From assembly GCA_900112325.1 (NCBI GenBank), contig FOLJ01000004.1, positions 1 to 64,000 on the forward strand: DNA of 64,000 nucleotides, written 5' to 3'. This DNA comes from Micromonospora sediminimaris. Lineage in GTDB: Bacteria > Actinomycetota > Actinomycetes > Mycobacteriales > Micromonosporaceae. Position numbers and translations under genes: made by a program. Below, piece by piece: positions 8,469-18,200 of this stretch. The notes under the pieces were generated by a model, which was not told the origin of the DNA, did no database searches, and worked only from the letters and a program-made list of their open reading frames with translations. Each line of letters starts with the position of its first letter. Position 1 is the stretch's first letter.

Positions 8469-8474
8469 TAGAAT
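8469..8474 (+). promoter_or_regulatory. Probable -10 box of a leaderless transcript
   Basis: TAGAAT ends seven bases before the GTG start at 8482, and no Shine-Dalgarno sequence precedes that GTG. This spacing is typical of leaderless mRNAs, which are frequent in actinomycetes. No good -35 box is visible. Confidence 0.45.
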
Positions 8475-8481
8475 CGGCACG

Positions 8482-9573
8482 GTGAGCACCGCCGAACCGC
8501 TCGGGACGGACCGCGACGAGATGATCCAGCGGCTGCCTAAGGTCGAGACCCATGTGCACCTGGAGGGTTCGGTCCGACCTGGAACGCTGCTTCGGATCGC
8601 CCGCCGCCACGGGCTCGACCTCGGTCGGCTCGACGAGGCGCGGATCACCGACCTGTTCCGCTTCCGCAGCTTCCGGCACTTCACCGAACTGTACGAACAG
8701 TGCTGTGCCGCGCTACGTGAGCCGGCCGATCTCCAACTGTTGGCCGAGGAACTGGCCGAGGCGGCGCACCGGCAGAACGTCCGGCACCTGGAGGTGACGT
8801 TCAGCCCCGGCACGCACTGGCGCGGGCGCGGTATTCCCTTCGACGAGCAGCTTGACGCGGTGCGCAGGGGCGCTGAGCAGGCGTGGCGGCGGATCGGGGT
8901 GAGCATGCGGTTCGTGGTGGACCATGTCCGTGGCGAGTCGGTCGAGGAGTGCCAACAGATCGCGGAGTGGGCCGTGGCGGGTGGACCCGCCGGGGTGGTG
9001 GGGCTCGGGCTCGGTGGCTTCGAGCCGGGACGCCCGGCCTCGCTGTTCGCCGAGCCGATCCGGTGGGCGGCGGCACGTGGTGTGCCGTTCGTGCCGCACG
9101 CGGGTGAGGCGGTGGGACCGGAGGGCGTCTGGGACTGTCTGACATTCCATCCACCCCGGATCGCGCACGGCATCCGCGCGGTCGAGGACCCGGCGCTGAT
9201 GAAGGTGCTCCGGAACCGGGGAGTCGTCCTCGACGTCTGCCTCACCAGCAACCTGCGGACCGGCGTGGTGTCGACGCCGCAGGCGCACCCGCTGCGACGG
9301 CTCTGGGAGGCCGGCGTCCGGATCACCCTTAACACCGACGATCCGTCGATGTTCCACACCGACCTGGTCGCCGAGCACCGGCTCGCGGCGCGCTGGCACG
9401 GTTTCACGGTGGCCGAGCTCGCCGGGATGACCATGACCGCCGTCGAGGCCGCGCTGCTGCCCGACTCCGCGCGGATGAGGCTTCGTGAGGGCGTACGGGC
9501 GGACCTGGACGAGCTGGGCATCGTCCCGACCTACCCGCCCGGGGTCACGCGGTCCGTGGCCGCTGCCGGCTGA
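8482..9573 (+). CDS. add: Adenosine deaminase family amidohydrolase
   Basis: A 363-aa metal-dependent purine deaminase. Motifs: zinc ligands in THVHLEGS at residues 23-30, GLGLGGFEPGRP near 174-185, FVPHAGE near 202-208, RIAHG near 224, TSNLRTGV near 254-261 and LNTDDPSMF near 283-291. Together they match the adenosine/adenine deaminase set. The enzyme converts adenosine to inosine in purine salvage. Substrate preference among adenosine, adenine and modified nucleosides cannot be settled from motifs. The GTG at 8482 is preferred because of the TAGAAT box just upstream. ATG 8521 is the alternative. The 3' end overlaps the convergent methyltransferase gene by 43 bp. Confidence 0.88.
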   Translation: MSTAEPLGTDRDEMIQRLPKVETHVHLEGSVRPGTLLRIARRHGLDLGRLDEARITDLFRFRSFRHFTELYEQCCAALREPADLQLLAEELAEAAHRQNVRHLEVTFSPGTHWRGRGIPFDEQLDAVRRGAEQAWRRIGVSMRFVVDHVRGESVEECQQIAEWAVAGGPAGVVGLGLGGFEPGRPASLFAEPIRWAAARGVPFVPHAGEAVGPEGVWDCLTFHPPRIAHGIRAVEDPALMKVLRNRGVVLDVCLTSNLRTGVVSTPQAHPLRRLWEAGVRITLNTDDPSMFHTDLVAEHRLAARWHGFTVAELAGMTMTAVEAALLPDSARMRLREGVRADLDELGIVPTYPPGVTRSVAAAG

Positions 9574-10484
9574 CCCTCGTCGGCGTCCCGCGGCCAGCGT
9601 GCCCGCAACGCGCCGATGTGCTCCGGGCCGGCCCCGCAGCAGCCCCCGACGATGTCGAGGCCGCGCCATGGATCCGTGTCCGGAAGACCGGCGAACTCGG
9701 CCGGCGACACTGCCGGCGGCAGGTACCGGTCGACAGGTGTCGCGGGCGGCAGACCGGTGCGGTCCTCCAGGTTCGGATACGCGCCGAGCCGCCCGGCGCC
9801 GGCCCGTCCCAGCCGGGCAAGCGCCCGTTCCGTACCGGCCGGCTCGGTGCAGTTGACCAGCACCGCGCTCGCCCCGGCGGCGCGTACCGCGGTGGCGGCT
9901 GCCACCACGTCCTCGCCGCTGAGCAGGTCACCACCCGGTGCGCACACGAAGCTGGCCCAGGTGGTGAGCCCGTGCGCGCGGGCGGCGCGTACGGCGGCGA
10001 CCGCCTCGCGGATCGTGTTCATCGTCTCCACCAGGACCAGGTCGACGCCGGCGCGGGCGAGCTGGTCGGCCAGCCAGGCATGCTCGTTGCGCAACACCGC
10101 TCCGTCGGGCACCAGCTCGGGCCGGTAACAGTCCTCGATCGGCGCGATCGATCCGGCGACGGCGACGGGGCGGGCCACGGTGGCGGCTGCCTCGCGGGCC
10201 AGCGACACCGCGACGTGCGCCAGGCGAGCGGCGGTGTCGGGGCCGGTGCCGGCCCGGTGGGCGGTACGCGGGGTGGTGCGGAAGGTGTCCGCGGTGAGTA
10301 CGTCCACACCAGCGGCGACGTATGCGGCGTGCACCTGGGTGACCAGCCGTCGGCCGGCGGCGTCGAGCAGACAGTCCGCGGTCCACCAGGGAGCGCTGAC
10401 GGAACGACCGTGCCGCTGCAACTCGGTGCCGAGCGCGCCGTCGAGGAGCAGTGGCCGGCCGTCTGGTGCCCCGGGTCGTTCCAC
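9531..10484 (-). CDS. mmuM: Homocysteine S-methyltransferase
   Basis: A 317-aa enzyme of the Pfam S-methyl_trans family. It begins near LLLDGALGTELQRHG and has DVLTADTFRTTP, LVLVETMNTIREA and the zinc-binding cysteines in VNCTEP and VGGCCGAGPEHI. It transfers a methyl group from S-methylmethionine or SAM to homocysteine to make methionine. The GTG at 10484 is chosen because AAGGAGGG lies seven bases upstream; the frame extends further but without conservation. The gene shares the methionine theme with metE near the right end of the window, but no physical link is seen. Confidence 0.85.
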   Translation of the reverse strand: MERPGAPDGRPLLLDGALGTELQRHGRSVSAPWWTADCLLDAAGRRLVTQVHAAYVAAGVDVLTADTFRTTPRTAHRAGTGPDTAARLAHVAVSLAREAAATVARPVAVAGSIAPIEDCYRPELVPDGAVLRNEHAWLADQLARAGVDLVLVETMNTIREAVAAVRAARAHGLTTWASFVCAPGGDLLSGEDVVAAATAVRAAGASAVLVNCTEPAGTERALARLGRAGAGRLGAYPNLEDRTGLPPATPVDRYLPPAVSPAEFAGLPDTDPWRGLDIVGGCCGAGPEHIGALRARWPRDADEGQPAAATDRVTPGG

Positions 10485-10605
10485 CGGCCCTCCTTGTCGG
10501 GCTGGGCCTGCGCCTGCACGTCGAGCCCATCGTGGCACGCCGACGCCGGGCGTTCGAGCCCTCGCGGTCGATCGGTGGGGGACCGCGCAAGCTGAGAGTG
10601 GCCGG

Positions 10606-11763
10606 TCAGTCGCGGGTCGCCGCGATCCCCGCGAGCATGGCGATGAGGGCACGCACGTCGGCCCGGGAGGTGTAACGGGCCATGCCGGCGCGCAGCGCCT
10701 CCGGGGTCTCCGGTGTCACGGCCCGCAGCGCCGGCTCCGACCCGAACGTGCCGTGTCCGACGACGACGCCACCGTCGGCGAGCTGAGCCGCGACCTCGGC
10801 GGCCGGACGGTCGGCGACCTGGAACGCGACAATCGGCAGGCGTGCCGCGTCGCCCGACCGACCGAGCACGCGCACCCCATCGATCATGCGGAGGCTCCGG
10901 GCCAGCAGGTTCGCCAGCCGCTCGCCGTGCCGGAAGACCGATGCGCGGTCCCAGTGCATCAGCACCTCGGCAGCGACACCGGTGGCCAGGATCGCTTCGA
11001 TGCCTGGTCCGCCGGTCGGCGCGGCACCGCGCAGCAGCGTGGCGGAGATCCTACCGCCGCGCCGCCACAGGATGCCGCATCCGGGGCCGTACCACGTGGC
11101 GGCCGAGGTGACGAAAACGTCGCAGCCCCAGGCGGCGACGTCGACCGGCAGGTGCGCCGGCGCCTGTGCGCCGTCGACGAAGACCTGGGCACCCGCAAGC
11201 CGAGCGGCGGTGCAGATACCGACGAGGTCGGGCGCGGTGCCCAGCGCGTTGGATCCGGCGGTCACCGCGATCCAACGGGTACGCGGGCCGAGTTGGGTGG
11301 CGACGGCGTCCACCGTCAACCGGCCGTCCGGGGACACCTCTGCCATCCGTACCGCGGCCCCGCGGCGGTGGGCGGCCTGCCGCCAGGGATCCACATTGGA
11401 ACGATGATCCAACGTGGTGCAGACGACCTCGTCGCCCGGCAGGAGAGCCGGCTCGATCGAGCGGACGAAGGCCCGGGTCAGGCTCGTCATGTCGGGCCCG
11501 AACGAGACGGCGCCGCCGGGTGCGCCGATCAGCGCCCGGAATCGGTTGGCGGCCCAGTTGAGCGCCACCTGGGAGCGGTGCCAGGGGACGCCCACGCTAT
11601 TTTTCCGATAGTTTTCGAGTACGTCGAGGACGGCGGCGTGGGCCAGCGTTCCGGCGGGCGCATCGAGATGGACGACACCTGAGTTGAGATCCGGGAACTG
11701 CTCTGTGACCGGCCGCGTCGCCAGGGCTTTCAGGGGTAGCCCGTGCAGTTCACCGAAGGTCAT
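10606..11763 (-). CDS. Class V aminotransferase/desulfurase homologue lacking the PLP lysine
   Basis: A 385-aa protein with the fold I class V family signatures of the cysteine-desulfurase-like (VC1184-type) group: VSFGPDMTSLTRAF, PGDEVVCTTLDHRSNV, TAGSNALGT, VDGAQAPAHLPVDV with the PLP-ring aspartate D197, and WYGPGCGILW. The family lysine that forms the PLP aldimine, in a SxxK segment just before [FWM][FY]GP, is replaced: residues 220-223 read S-A-A-T. The codon is plainly ACG at 11095-11097, so no single-base slip explains it. The protein may bind PLP without catalysis, or act as a scaffold. Translation could also begin at ATG 11982 (458 aa), but that extension has AT-rich third positions and low conservation. 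The 83-aa gene lies upstream on the same strand. Confidence 0.8.
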   Translation of the reverse strand: MTFGELHGLPLKALATRPVTEQFPDLNSGVVHLDAPAGTLAHAAVLDVLENYRKNSVGVPWHRSQVALNWAANRFRALIGAPGGAVSFGPDMTSLTRAFVRSIEPALLPGDEVVCTTLDHRSNVDPWRQAAHRRGAAVRMAEVSPDGRLTVDAVATQLGPRTRWIAVTAGSNALGTAPDLVGICTAARLAGAQVFVDGAQAPAHLPVDVAAWGCDVFVTSAATWYGPGCGILWRRGGRISATLLRGAAPTGGPGIEAILATGVAAEVLMHWDRASVFRHGERLANLLARSLRMIDGVRVLGRSGDAARLPIVAFQVADRPAAEVAAQLADGGVVVGHGTFGSEPALRAVTPETPEALRAGMARYTSRADVRALIAMLAGIAATRD

Positions 11764-11827
11764 ATCAACCGGGGGGATCGGGCCGCGACTGGCGTACGAC
11801 CGCAGGTGGTGCCGACGGTCGGTGGGG

Positions 11828-11870
11828 GCTACGTAGGCGGAGCACGGTAGCGAGGTCGCCGCTACGTAGG
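11828..11870. promoter_or_regulatory. Two GCTACGTAGG palindromic repeats
   Basis: GCTACGTAGG occurs at 11828-11837 and again at 11861-11870. The repeats are 33 bp apart, about three helical turns, and lie upstream of the ATG at 11763. Each contains the palindrome CTACGTAG. The arrangement suits a pair of operator sites. If translation starts at 11982 they would instead be coding. Confidence 0.45.
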
Positions 11871-12012
11871 GCCTTCTCGGTGGGGGCATGTCGACATCAC
11901 GTTCGTCACGGCAGTGTGCTATTCGAAAGAGGAGCGTAAAGATACCATATTGAATACCGAAAAGGTGCCGGTAAGGTGACATTCCGCAACGTGCTGTTCA
12001 CCCCACGTGATG

Positions 12013-12264
12013 TCACGGCATCGGGCCCGGTCCGCCCGACAACTCCTCGCCGATTGTCGGCACGGGACCAGCCTCGGCGGCCTCGTAGCCCCAGCGCCAC
12101 CAGAAGTGGCTGTCCGCTGTCGACCGCTGCCCGACCACCGGATGCCGCGCCGATTGTCGCCCCGCCGTGCGGTTCGGCCCGAGGGGTCGATTCGCGATGT
12201 CGTCCTTCCCCGTCCCGGCGACATCGCCGTCCGCTGGATCTGCGCCCTGGTAGGCAGCCGACAC
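12013..12264 (-). CDS. Small 83-aa protein with Trp-rich C-terminal half
   Basis: I do not recognise this protein. Support for a real gene: the GTG start at 12264 is preceded at seven bases by AGGAAGGAAGG, a strong ribosome site, and most third codon positions are G or C. The N-terminal half is polar (Asp, Gly, Arg, Asn). The C-terminal half contains HFWWRWGYEAAEAG and ends GGPGPMP. No signal peptide, cysteine or membrane segment is present. It is followed on the same strand by the lysine-less class V aminotransferase and preceded by a membrane protein gene 108 bp away. The peptide could be a substrate or precursor for its neighbours, or an unrelated small protein. Function is not inferred. 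Confidence 0.5.
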   Translation of the reverse strand: MSAAYQGADPADGDVAGTGKDDIANRPLGPNRTAGRQSARHPVVGQRSTADSHFWWRWGYEAAEAGPVPTIGEELSGGPGPMP

Positions 12265-12372
12265 GAGCAGACCTTCCTTCCTGTGCCGTCGGCCCGGTGA
12301 TCGGCCGATGGTTCCGGGCAGGTGGCGGCCCGGGCATCAGCAGATGCTCAGGCGCGGATCATCCGTCGGCTT

Positions 12373-13305
12373 TCACTGGTTGTAGGGCATCGTGGGGAAC
12401 CAGCCGTAGTCGAACATCGCCGGCAGTCGCACGTTCCAGTAGACGACCATGAACACGCCCAACGCGATCAGCATCCCGCCGGTCAACGCGGCGGTGCGGG
12501 CCGGGCTGGCCGCCAGAAAGCGAATGAAGCCGCCCCGCGTCACCAGCACGAGCAGGACGAACAGCACCGTGACGATGGCGATGTTGCCGAGTGACTGGAG
12601 GACAAAGGCCCCTGCGCCGTACCACGGGTTACCGTTCTCCACCGCCCAGTGGAACAGCTTGTTGAACAGCGGATACGGCCGGCCGATCAGGAAGCCACCG
12701 ACCAGCGCGCCGAGCACCACCACACGAGCCACCGGCCGGTGCGCGAAGGGATCCCGCACCACGCCGAGCGAGGCCAGGCCGAGGTAGACGAAAGCGAGCC
12801 CGATCACCCCGAACACGATCATCGACTGGATCAGGCGGACCGGGAGTGTCCCGACGGTGGCGGTGGACAGTTGCGGCAGCCGCTCACCGAGCAGCACGCC
12901 GATGAACCCGTAGCTGGCGGAGACCGCCACCATTCCGAGGGTCAGCCAGCCGACCGGCCGCACCAGGCTACGCAGCCCGGCACGGGCCGCCGCACCCGCG
13001 TTCGCCTGGCTCATCGGTCCGATCGACGCGGCCATGGCGATGTTGCAGGCGGTGAAGGTACCGGCCAGACCAGAGACGAACGCGAAGACCAGGGCGGCGA
13101 CGGTACCGCCGATCGCGGTCGCCTTCGCGTCCCGGCCGAGGATGGCGTTGGCCATCGAATCGCCGATGGTGTGGTCGACGAACTCGTACGACCACAGCAC
13201 TGACAGCAGTACACCGACTCCGACGGCGATCAGGATCACCCGACCCCGTCGGGTCGGCGATGTCGACGGGACAGCATCCAGGCCGGTGCGCTCCGTGGCA
13301 GTCAT
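12373..13305 (-). CDS. Polytopic membrane protein, possibly CcdA/DsbD-like
   Basis: A 310-aa protein with about seven or eight hydrophobic segments, starting near residue 22 (VILIAVGVGVLLSVLW). A segment GLAGTFTACNIAMAASIGPM near residues 80-99 resembles the first helix of CcdA/DsbD-type electron carriers, where a cysteine precedes a small-residue helix. Only one cysteine is visible, so thiol-disulfide transfer as in CcdA is doubtful. It ends with an aromatic tail (MFDYGWFPTMPYNQ). The ATG at 13305 starts after a 101-bp gap from the next gene on the same strand. The 83-aa gene lies downstream in the same orientation and may be co-transcribed. A general hypothetical integral membrane protein is the safer name. 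Confidence 0.6.
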   Translation of the reverse strand: MTATERTGLDAVPSTSPTRRGRVILIAVGVGVLLSVLWSYEFVDHTIGDSMANAILGRDAKATAIGGTVAALVFAFVSGLAGTFTACNIAMAASIGPMSQANAGAAARAGLRSLVRPVGWLTLGMVAVSASYGFIGVLLGERLPQLSTATVGTLPVRLIQSMIVFGVIGLAFVYLGLASLGVVRDPFAHRPVARVVVLGALVGGFLIGRPYPLFNKLFHWAVENGNPWYGAGAFVLQSLGNIAIVTVLFVLLVLVTRGGFIRFLAASPARTAALTGGMLIALGVFMVVYWNVRLPAMFDYGWFPTMPYNQ

Positions 13306-13406
13306 GGCTGAATTCTCGGCGACCCGACATCGGGCGTGTTCTCGCAGTTTGCCGACTGCCGTGCGGATTCCTCAGGCTGGGGCCGTGCTCATCACCATCG
13401 TCTCTG

Positions 13407-14696
13407 TCAGCCGGTCAGCACCAGGGCGTGTGGTGTGACGGCCATGGTGGCGGCCACGGCGCTTTGCACCCGTACCCTCGCTTGTGGCGTCTCGACGAGA
13501 GTCAGCGCCGAGCGTGCGACGCCCTTCGACGCGGTCAGGGTCGGTTTGCCGCCCACCTTGACACCGCCCTCCGCGTCGCCTGTGACGGTGACGGTCAGCA
13601 GCGCCGCCGCGATGCGATCCACCGGCACGTTCGCGAGCGAATCCGTGGTGCCCAGGCTGATCTCGACATCGGACTGTTCGGTGGCGCGTACCGGCTCGGG
13701 GCTGTGCGGCGGAACGGGGACCACAAGTCCTTCGGTGGATTCGGGCGCGCCGGTGCCGGTGACGTAGCCGACCAGATCAGCTCGCATCTCCGTGCCCGCT
13801 TCGTACCGTAGGTGGACCGAACCGTCCCTGACCGGAACGACAATGAGCCCGTTGCGGGTGCGGTCGCTGCCGCTGGTGGCCGACCAGTAGACGGTCTGGT
13901 TCAGGTCACCGGCGCGCGTCCCGGCGGAGACGAGCCCGCCCTTGGACCCGACGTCGGCGGATACCCGCAGGATCACCGCCGAGATCGGACCGGCGTCGGC
14001 GAGTTGCCGGACGTCGGACAGCGCGACGCTGGCCTTCTTCCCGTCGGTCCTGGGGACCAGGGTCACCACCCGGGCGGGTGGCACCGCCACGATCCGGCCG
14101 GCGTCGGACCGCTGCGCCGGTTCGAACACGCCGACCAGGCGTACCAGCAGATCGCCGCCGCCGGTGGTGCTGGCCCGCAGGTCGCCGTCGGGAGCGAGGC
14201 GGGCCACCACGGTGGCGGACAGCTGCGCCCCGGCCTTGGGTGCCCGCAACACGACCGTCCGGTCGGTGCCCTGGCCGACGGTGACCTCGCCGGGACCCTT
14301 GGCGGCCAGGATCGAGATCTCGACCAGCACCACACCGGCGCCAGCGGCCGTCTCGGGCATCGGCACCGTCACGTCCACGCCGGCGGGCAGCGAGCCGACC
14401 TTTCGCGAGTCGAGTAGCACCTGTGGCCGCACCGGGATGAGGCGGGTGGAGCCGGCAACCGCCCGGTCCACGGGAGCCGCCGAGGCATCGCCGAACGAGC
14501 GGGCGTCCAGCGCGGTCGCCGGGGTGGCCCCGGGGTTGCGGACCCAGGCGCTCACCGCGTACCTTGAGCCCACCAGCACGGTAGCGGAGGCGAGGATCCA
14601 GGCCAGCCCGATGACGAGCCAGCGGGACACCTGTGACATGGGCCGCCGCTCGCCGCTGGCGACGGTGACCTTCACACCTCTCGTCGGAATACGCAT
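13407..14696 (-). CDS. T7SS-locus membrane-anchored extracytoplasmic protein
   Basis: A 429-aa protein of unknown family. Residues 24-45 form one transmembrane segment (RWLVIGLAWILASATVLVGS). The rest is predicted outside the membrane and is rich in Val, Thr, Ala and Asp beta strands, suggesting several beta-sandwich repeats. The region around VRPQVLLDSRKVG and the later VVPVPPHSPEPVRATEQ look like repeated units. GGAGGAG precedes the ATG at 14696. The start lies 25 bp inside the end of the preceding gene, which itself overlaps the EssC-like ATPase gene, so all three form one operon. The single N-terminal anchor resembles EccB-type topology, but no sequence similarity to EccB is evident. Confidence 0.6.
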   Translation of the reverse strand: MRIPTRGVKVTVASGERRPMSQVSRWLVIGLAWILASATVLVGSRYAVSAWVRNPGATPATALDARSFGDASAAPVDRAVAGSTRLIPVRPQVLLDSRKVGSLPAGVDVTVPMPETAAGAGVVLVEISILAAKGPGEVTVGQGTDRTVVLRAPKAGAQLSATVVARLAPDGDLRASTTGGGDLLVRLVGVFEPAQRSDAGRIVAVPPARVVTLVPRTDGKKASVALSDVRQLADAGPISAVILRVSADVGSKGGLVSAGTRAGDLNQTVYWSATSGSDRTRNGLIVVPVRDGSVHLRYEAGTEMRADLVGYVTGTGAPESTEGLVVPVPPHSPEPVRATEQSDVEISLGTTDSLANVPVDRIAAALLTVTVTGDAEGGVKVGGKPTLTASKGVARSALTLVETPQARVRVQSAVAATMAVTPHALVLTG

Positions 14697-15298
14697 GGCG
14701 TCTCCTCCGTCTGCTGCTCGCGCTCACCGGACGTGCTCACGCGCTGCACGGCCCACCCGGTCTCCGCTGTGCGGCTTTCCCATTGTCCGGCATCACTGCC
14801 AGCGTCGTCACGACCTACCTGTCGGTCCCCGTGGCCGGAGCTGTCCGGCGGGAAGGCGCTGAGGGCCGCGGCCGTCGCCCACTCGTGGGCCTCGTCCGCG
14901 ATCGCCTCGATGAGTCGTCGGTCGACGGTTACCCCGACACCCAGACCGACGTCGCTGCGCAGGTGGGCGAGCTGTGCCGGGGCCCGCACCGTGGTCGGCA
15001 GGAATCCCGCGCGGGCGAGCAGTTCGGCAAACTCCGGCCGCGACGTCGTCGGCTCGTCCGGACCGTGCCGACCGCCGGGTCCACCAGGCGCGTCCACCAT
15101 GGATGTCGAGCACCAGCGCGGCAGGCCGAGCTGCCGCCGTGCGCGGGCCAGCCGCCGCGACAGTGGTCTCGCCCCCGCCAGGCTGCCGGTGACCTCGGCG
15201 ACGGCGGCCAGTCGCATCGGGTTGTCGCGGACCACCGCGACCACGACACCGTGCGCGGTCAGGCATACCCCCACCCCGTACGCCGACTGACCGTTCAT
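14672..15298 (-). CDS. T7SS-locus hypothetical protein, possible RNase-H/actin-like fold
   Basis: A 208-aa protein that I do not recognise with certainty. The N-terminus (AYGVGVCLTAHGVVVAVVRDN) has the alternating strand and Gly pattern of an ASKHA/PilM-like start, and residues near 115-145 (LGVGVTVDRRLIEAIADEA) form a helix. The C-terminal 50 residues are polar and probably disordered. No signal peptide or membrane segment is present. ATG 15298 overlaps the ATPase stop (15295-15298) and has GGGGAGG upstream, so translation is coupled to the EssC-like motor. A cytosolic accessory or chaperone role at the secretion machine is an inference from position only. Confidence 0.55.
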   Translation of the reverse strand: MNGQSAYGVGVCLTAHGVVVAVVRDNPMRLAAVAEVTGSLAGARPLSRRLARARRQLGLPRWCSTSMVDAPGGPGGRHGPDEPTTSRPEFAELLARAGFLPTTVRAPAQLAHLRSDVGLGVGVTVDRRLIEAIADEAHEWATAAALSAFPPDSSGHGDRQVGRDDAGSDAGQWESRTAETGWAVQRVSTSGEREQQTEETPCVFRREV

Positions 15299-18200
15299 CG
15301 TGCCTCCCCTGCGAACACCCCGATCGGCATGGCCAGCCGGGCTGGTGGCGGCTGGGCCAGGAACGCGACCTGGATCTGGGCCAACCCGCCGGCCTCAACG
15401 AGATAGCCGCGTCCCGGCAGCGGCCGGGGCGGGGCCTCGCGCGGCAGCCGGACCCGGAGCACCTCGCCGTCGTCCGGCGCCGGGCGCAGCAGCAGCCCGG
15501 TTCGCGACATGGTCACCGCCCGCTGCCACGGTTGCATGCCCCGGAAGGCGTCGGTCCGGCCGGCGACGACGACGTGGACGCCGGCCGGCAGCCCCGGCAG
15601 GAGCCGGTCCAGGGCCGGCCCGGCGTCGGGCAGCGACTCGATTCCGTCGATCAGCAGAAGTGCCCGCCCCGTGGTGGGTGGGCTGGTCAATCCACCGAAG
15701 GAGCCGGCCACCTCGGTGCCCTGGGCACCGGTCCAGGCGTCAAGGTCGGCGGCCACCACGAGCACGCGGGCGTCGGGTGTGCTGGCGTGGGCGGCGGCGG
15801 CGAGCAGGCGCAGCGCACCCGTGCGACCACTGCCGGCGGGGCCCGCCACCACCGCGTGCATACCCGGACCGAGCGCGAGCGTGGCGACGCTGAGGTCGCG
15901 GTAGTGCCGGCCGATCCCGAGCCGCCAGACCGGCCCGGCCGCTGCGGACGCGGACAGCACCTCACCGGCGGGCACCAGTTCGGGCAGCACCGTGACGGTG
16001 GGCGCGGGGAGTGCGTCCGGGTAGTCGGCGGCGACCCGGGCCACCGCGTCGGCGAGCGCCCCCGGCCTCCCGTCGCAGTACCGCCCGAACTGGATCTCGC
16101 GCCGGGTCTGGAGGTCGATGGCCCGCAGGCCGGTCAGCTCGGGCACATCCCGGGCCCGCAGACCCAGCCCCGTGTACGAGTTGGCGTCCGCCAGGCGCAG
16201 ACAGAGCTTCGTGGGCAGTTGGGAGAGCACCCGGCCGGGTACGCCACGGTCGTGCGACGCCGAGATGAGCAGCCGGATCCCGACGGGTGCGCCGTCGCGC
16301 AACAGGCGCTCCAGCCGTGCGCCGACCTCACCGACGCCGGCCCGTTCGGCCCCTTCGACAAGCGCGTCCCAGCCGGCCACGACGAGCAGGACGTCAGGCC
16401 CTGCCGTCCGGCTCACACGCCGGTGGGTGATCTCGGCATCCATCTGGTCGAGTACCCGGGCGAGCCGCTCGCTGTCGTCGACGCCGACCGCCGCGGTCAC
16501 ATGCGGCAGACCGGCCAGCGCCCCCAGGCCGGTGCCGAGGCCCTCCAGCACGAAGATTCGCTGCCGGTCGGGGGCGCGGCGGCGGGCGAGTGAGAGGCAG
16601 GCGGTGGCGAGCACCGTACCGGTGGCGGCCGCGTCGGCGCCGAGCACCAGCGTCCCGCCCGCCTCCGGCGCCCAGCACCAGAAGTCCGAGCGTTGTTCGT
16701 CGGGCAGGTCCACGAGACCGAGGGGCACCGGAAGAGGACCATCCGCTGCGGCGTCGACGTCGACGGCCAGGCTCCAGGCGTCGACCTCCTGCGGCAGCGG
16801 TGGCGGGCAGGGCACCCGCGGCCGGGGGTAACCACCCCGCTCGGCGGCCTCCGCCATCACGGCGACCAGCCTCTCAAGATCTGTCGGTACGCCGTCCGGA
16901 TGGTCCTCCCGTACGTTCGTCTCCTGGTCAGCCAGCAGGGCGAACGGGGCGACCTCGATTCGTTCGCGCTGTCCTCGTCGGGTCGCTGCGGACACCAACG
17001 CGGTCTGCACCCCGATCACCTCGCCCGCACCGAGCCGGACGAAGGCGCGGCCGGGCCTGCGCCGGTCGATGTCGGCCGCCTGCCGGGTGCCCAGCACGTC
17101 ACGGGAGTCCGCCTCGTCCTGGACACGCAGCGCGACCCGCAGGTTCGTGTTCGCCCGGATCTTGCCGTCCACGACCCCTTGCGGTCGCTGTGTCGCGAGC
17201 AACAAATGGATGCCGAGACTGCGGCCCCGCTGCGCCACGTCGACAAGCGCGCCGAGGAAGCCGGGCAGTTCCACCGCGAGAGTGGCGAACTCGTCGATCA
17301 CGATGAGCAGCCGCGGCAACGGCGGGTCGGGGGCCACCAGGTCGACGATGTCGCTGACACCGGCTTCCCGCAGGCGTCGTTCCCGGTGCCGCAACTCTGC
17401 CCGCAGGCAGCGCAGTGCCCGCGCGGCGAGGTGTTCGTCGAGATCGGTGACCAGCCCGACGGTGTGCGGCAGCGAGGCGCAGGCGTCGAAGGCGCCGCCG
17501 CCCTTGAAGTCCACGAGCAGGAAGGTGAGCGCGTCCGGCGAGTGCGCGCACGCCAGCGACGCCACCACCGTCCGCAGGAACTCGCTCTTGCCCGCGCCGG
17601 TGGTGCCCACCACCAGCCCATGCGGTCCGTCGCTGTGCAGGTCCAAGGTCAACGGACCGTGTTCGGTCATCCCGATGGTGGCCTGCATCCCGGAGATGCC
17701 GCGTCGCCACCACTCACCGATCGACAGCGGGTCGAGCTCCTCGACCGGCCGTCCCAGCCCGTTGGGGCCGGACAACACGCTCCGCAGCAGGTCCACCAGG
17801 CGGGCGTGGGCTGGCAGCAAGGCCGCCGCGACAGCCTGCTCCGGGTCGGTCCAGCGGGCCAGTGCGCGCGCTGCCGGCCCGCACACCTGCTCGGCGGCCC
17901 GCACGGCGAGCAGGCCCGACGTCCGCTCGCCGGTGACCGCGTCGGTCAGGTCGGCGGTGCCGTCCGGCGCCAGTTCGAGGAAGCACTGGCACACCGAAGG
18001 CAGCCGTTCCGTGCGCCCGCTCACCACAAGCGCTCGACCGCTGCCGCGGGCAAGCCGGCCGAGCATCGATGCGACGCGCCCGGTCAACAGGTCATCGCCG
18101 TCCACCACGACGACGGTGTACGTGGCGCCCGCCCCGCCCGTGCTGGCCCCGCCCTCCACCACGAGTGCGGTGCGAGACGGCGGTGCCGTGTCGGCGACCA

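Noticed and set aside
12373..13305. Membrane protein as a true thiol-disulfide carrier
   Set aside because: Only one cysteine is visible, so the CcdA/DsbD name is kept only as a loose fold resemblance.
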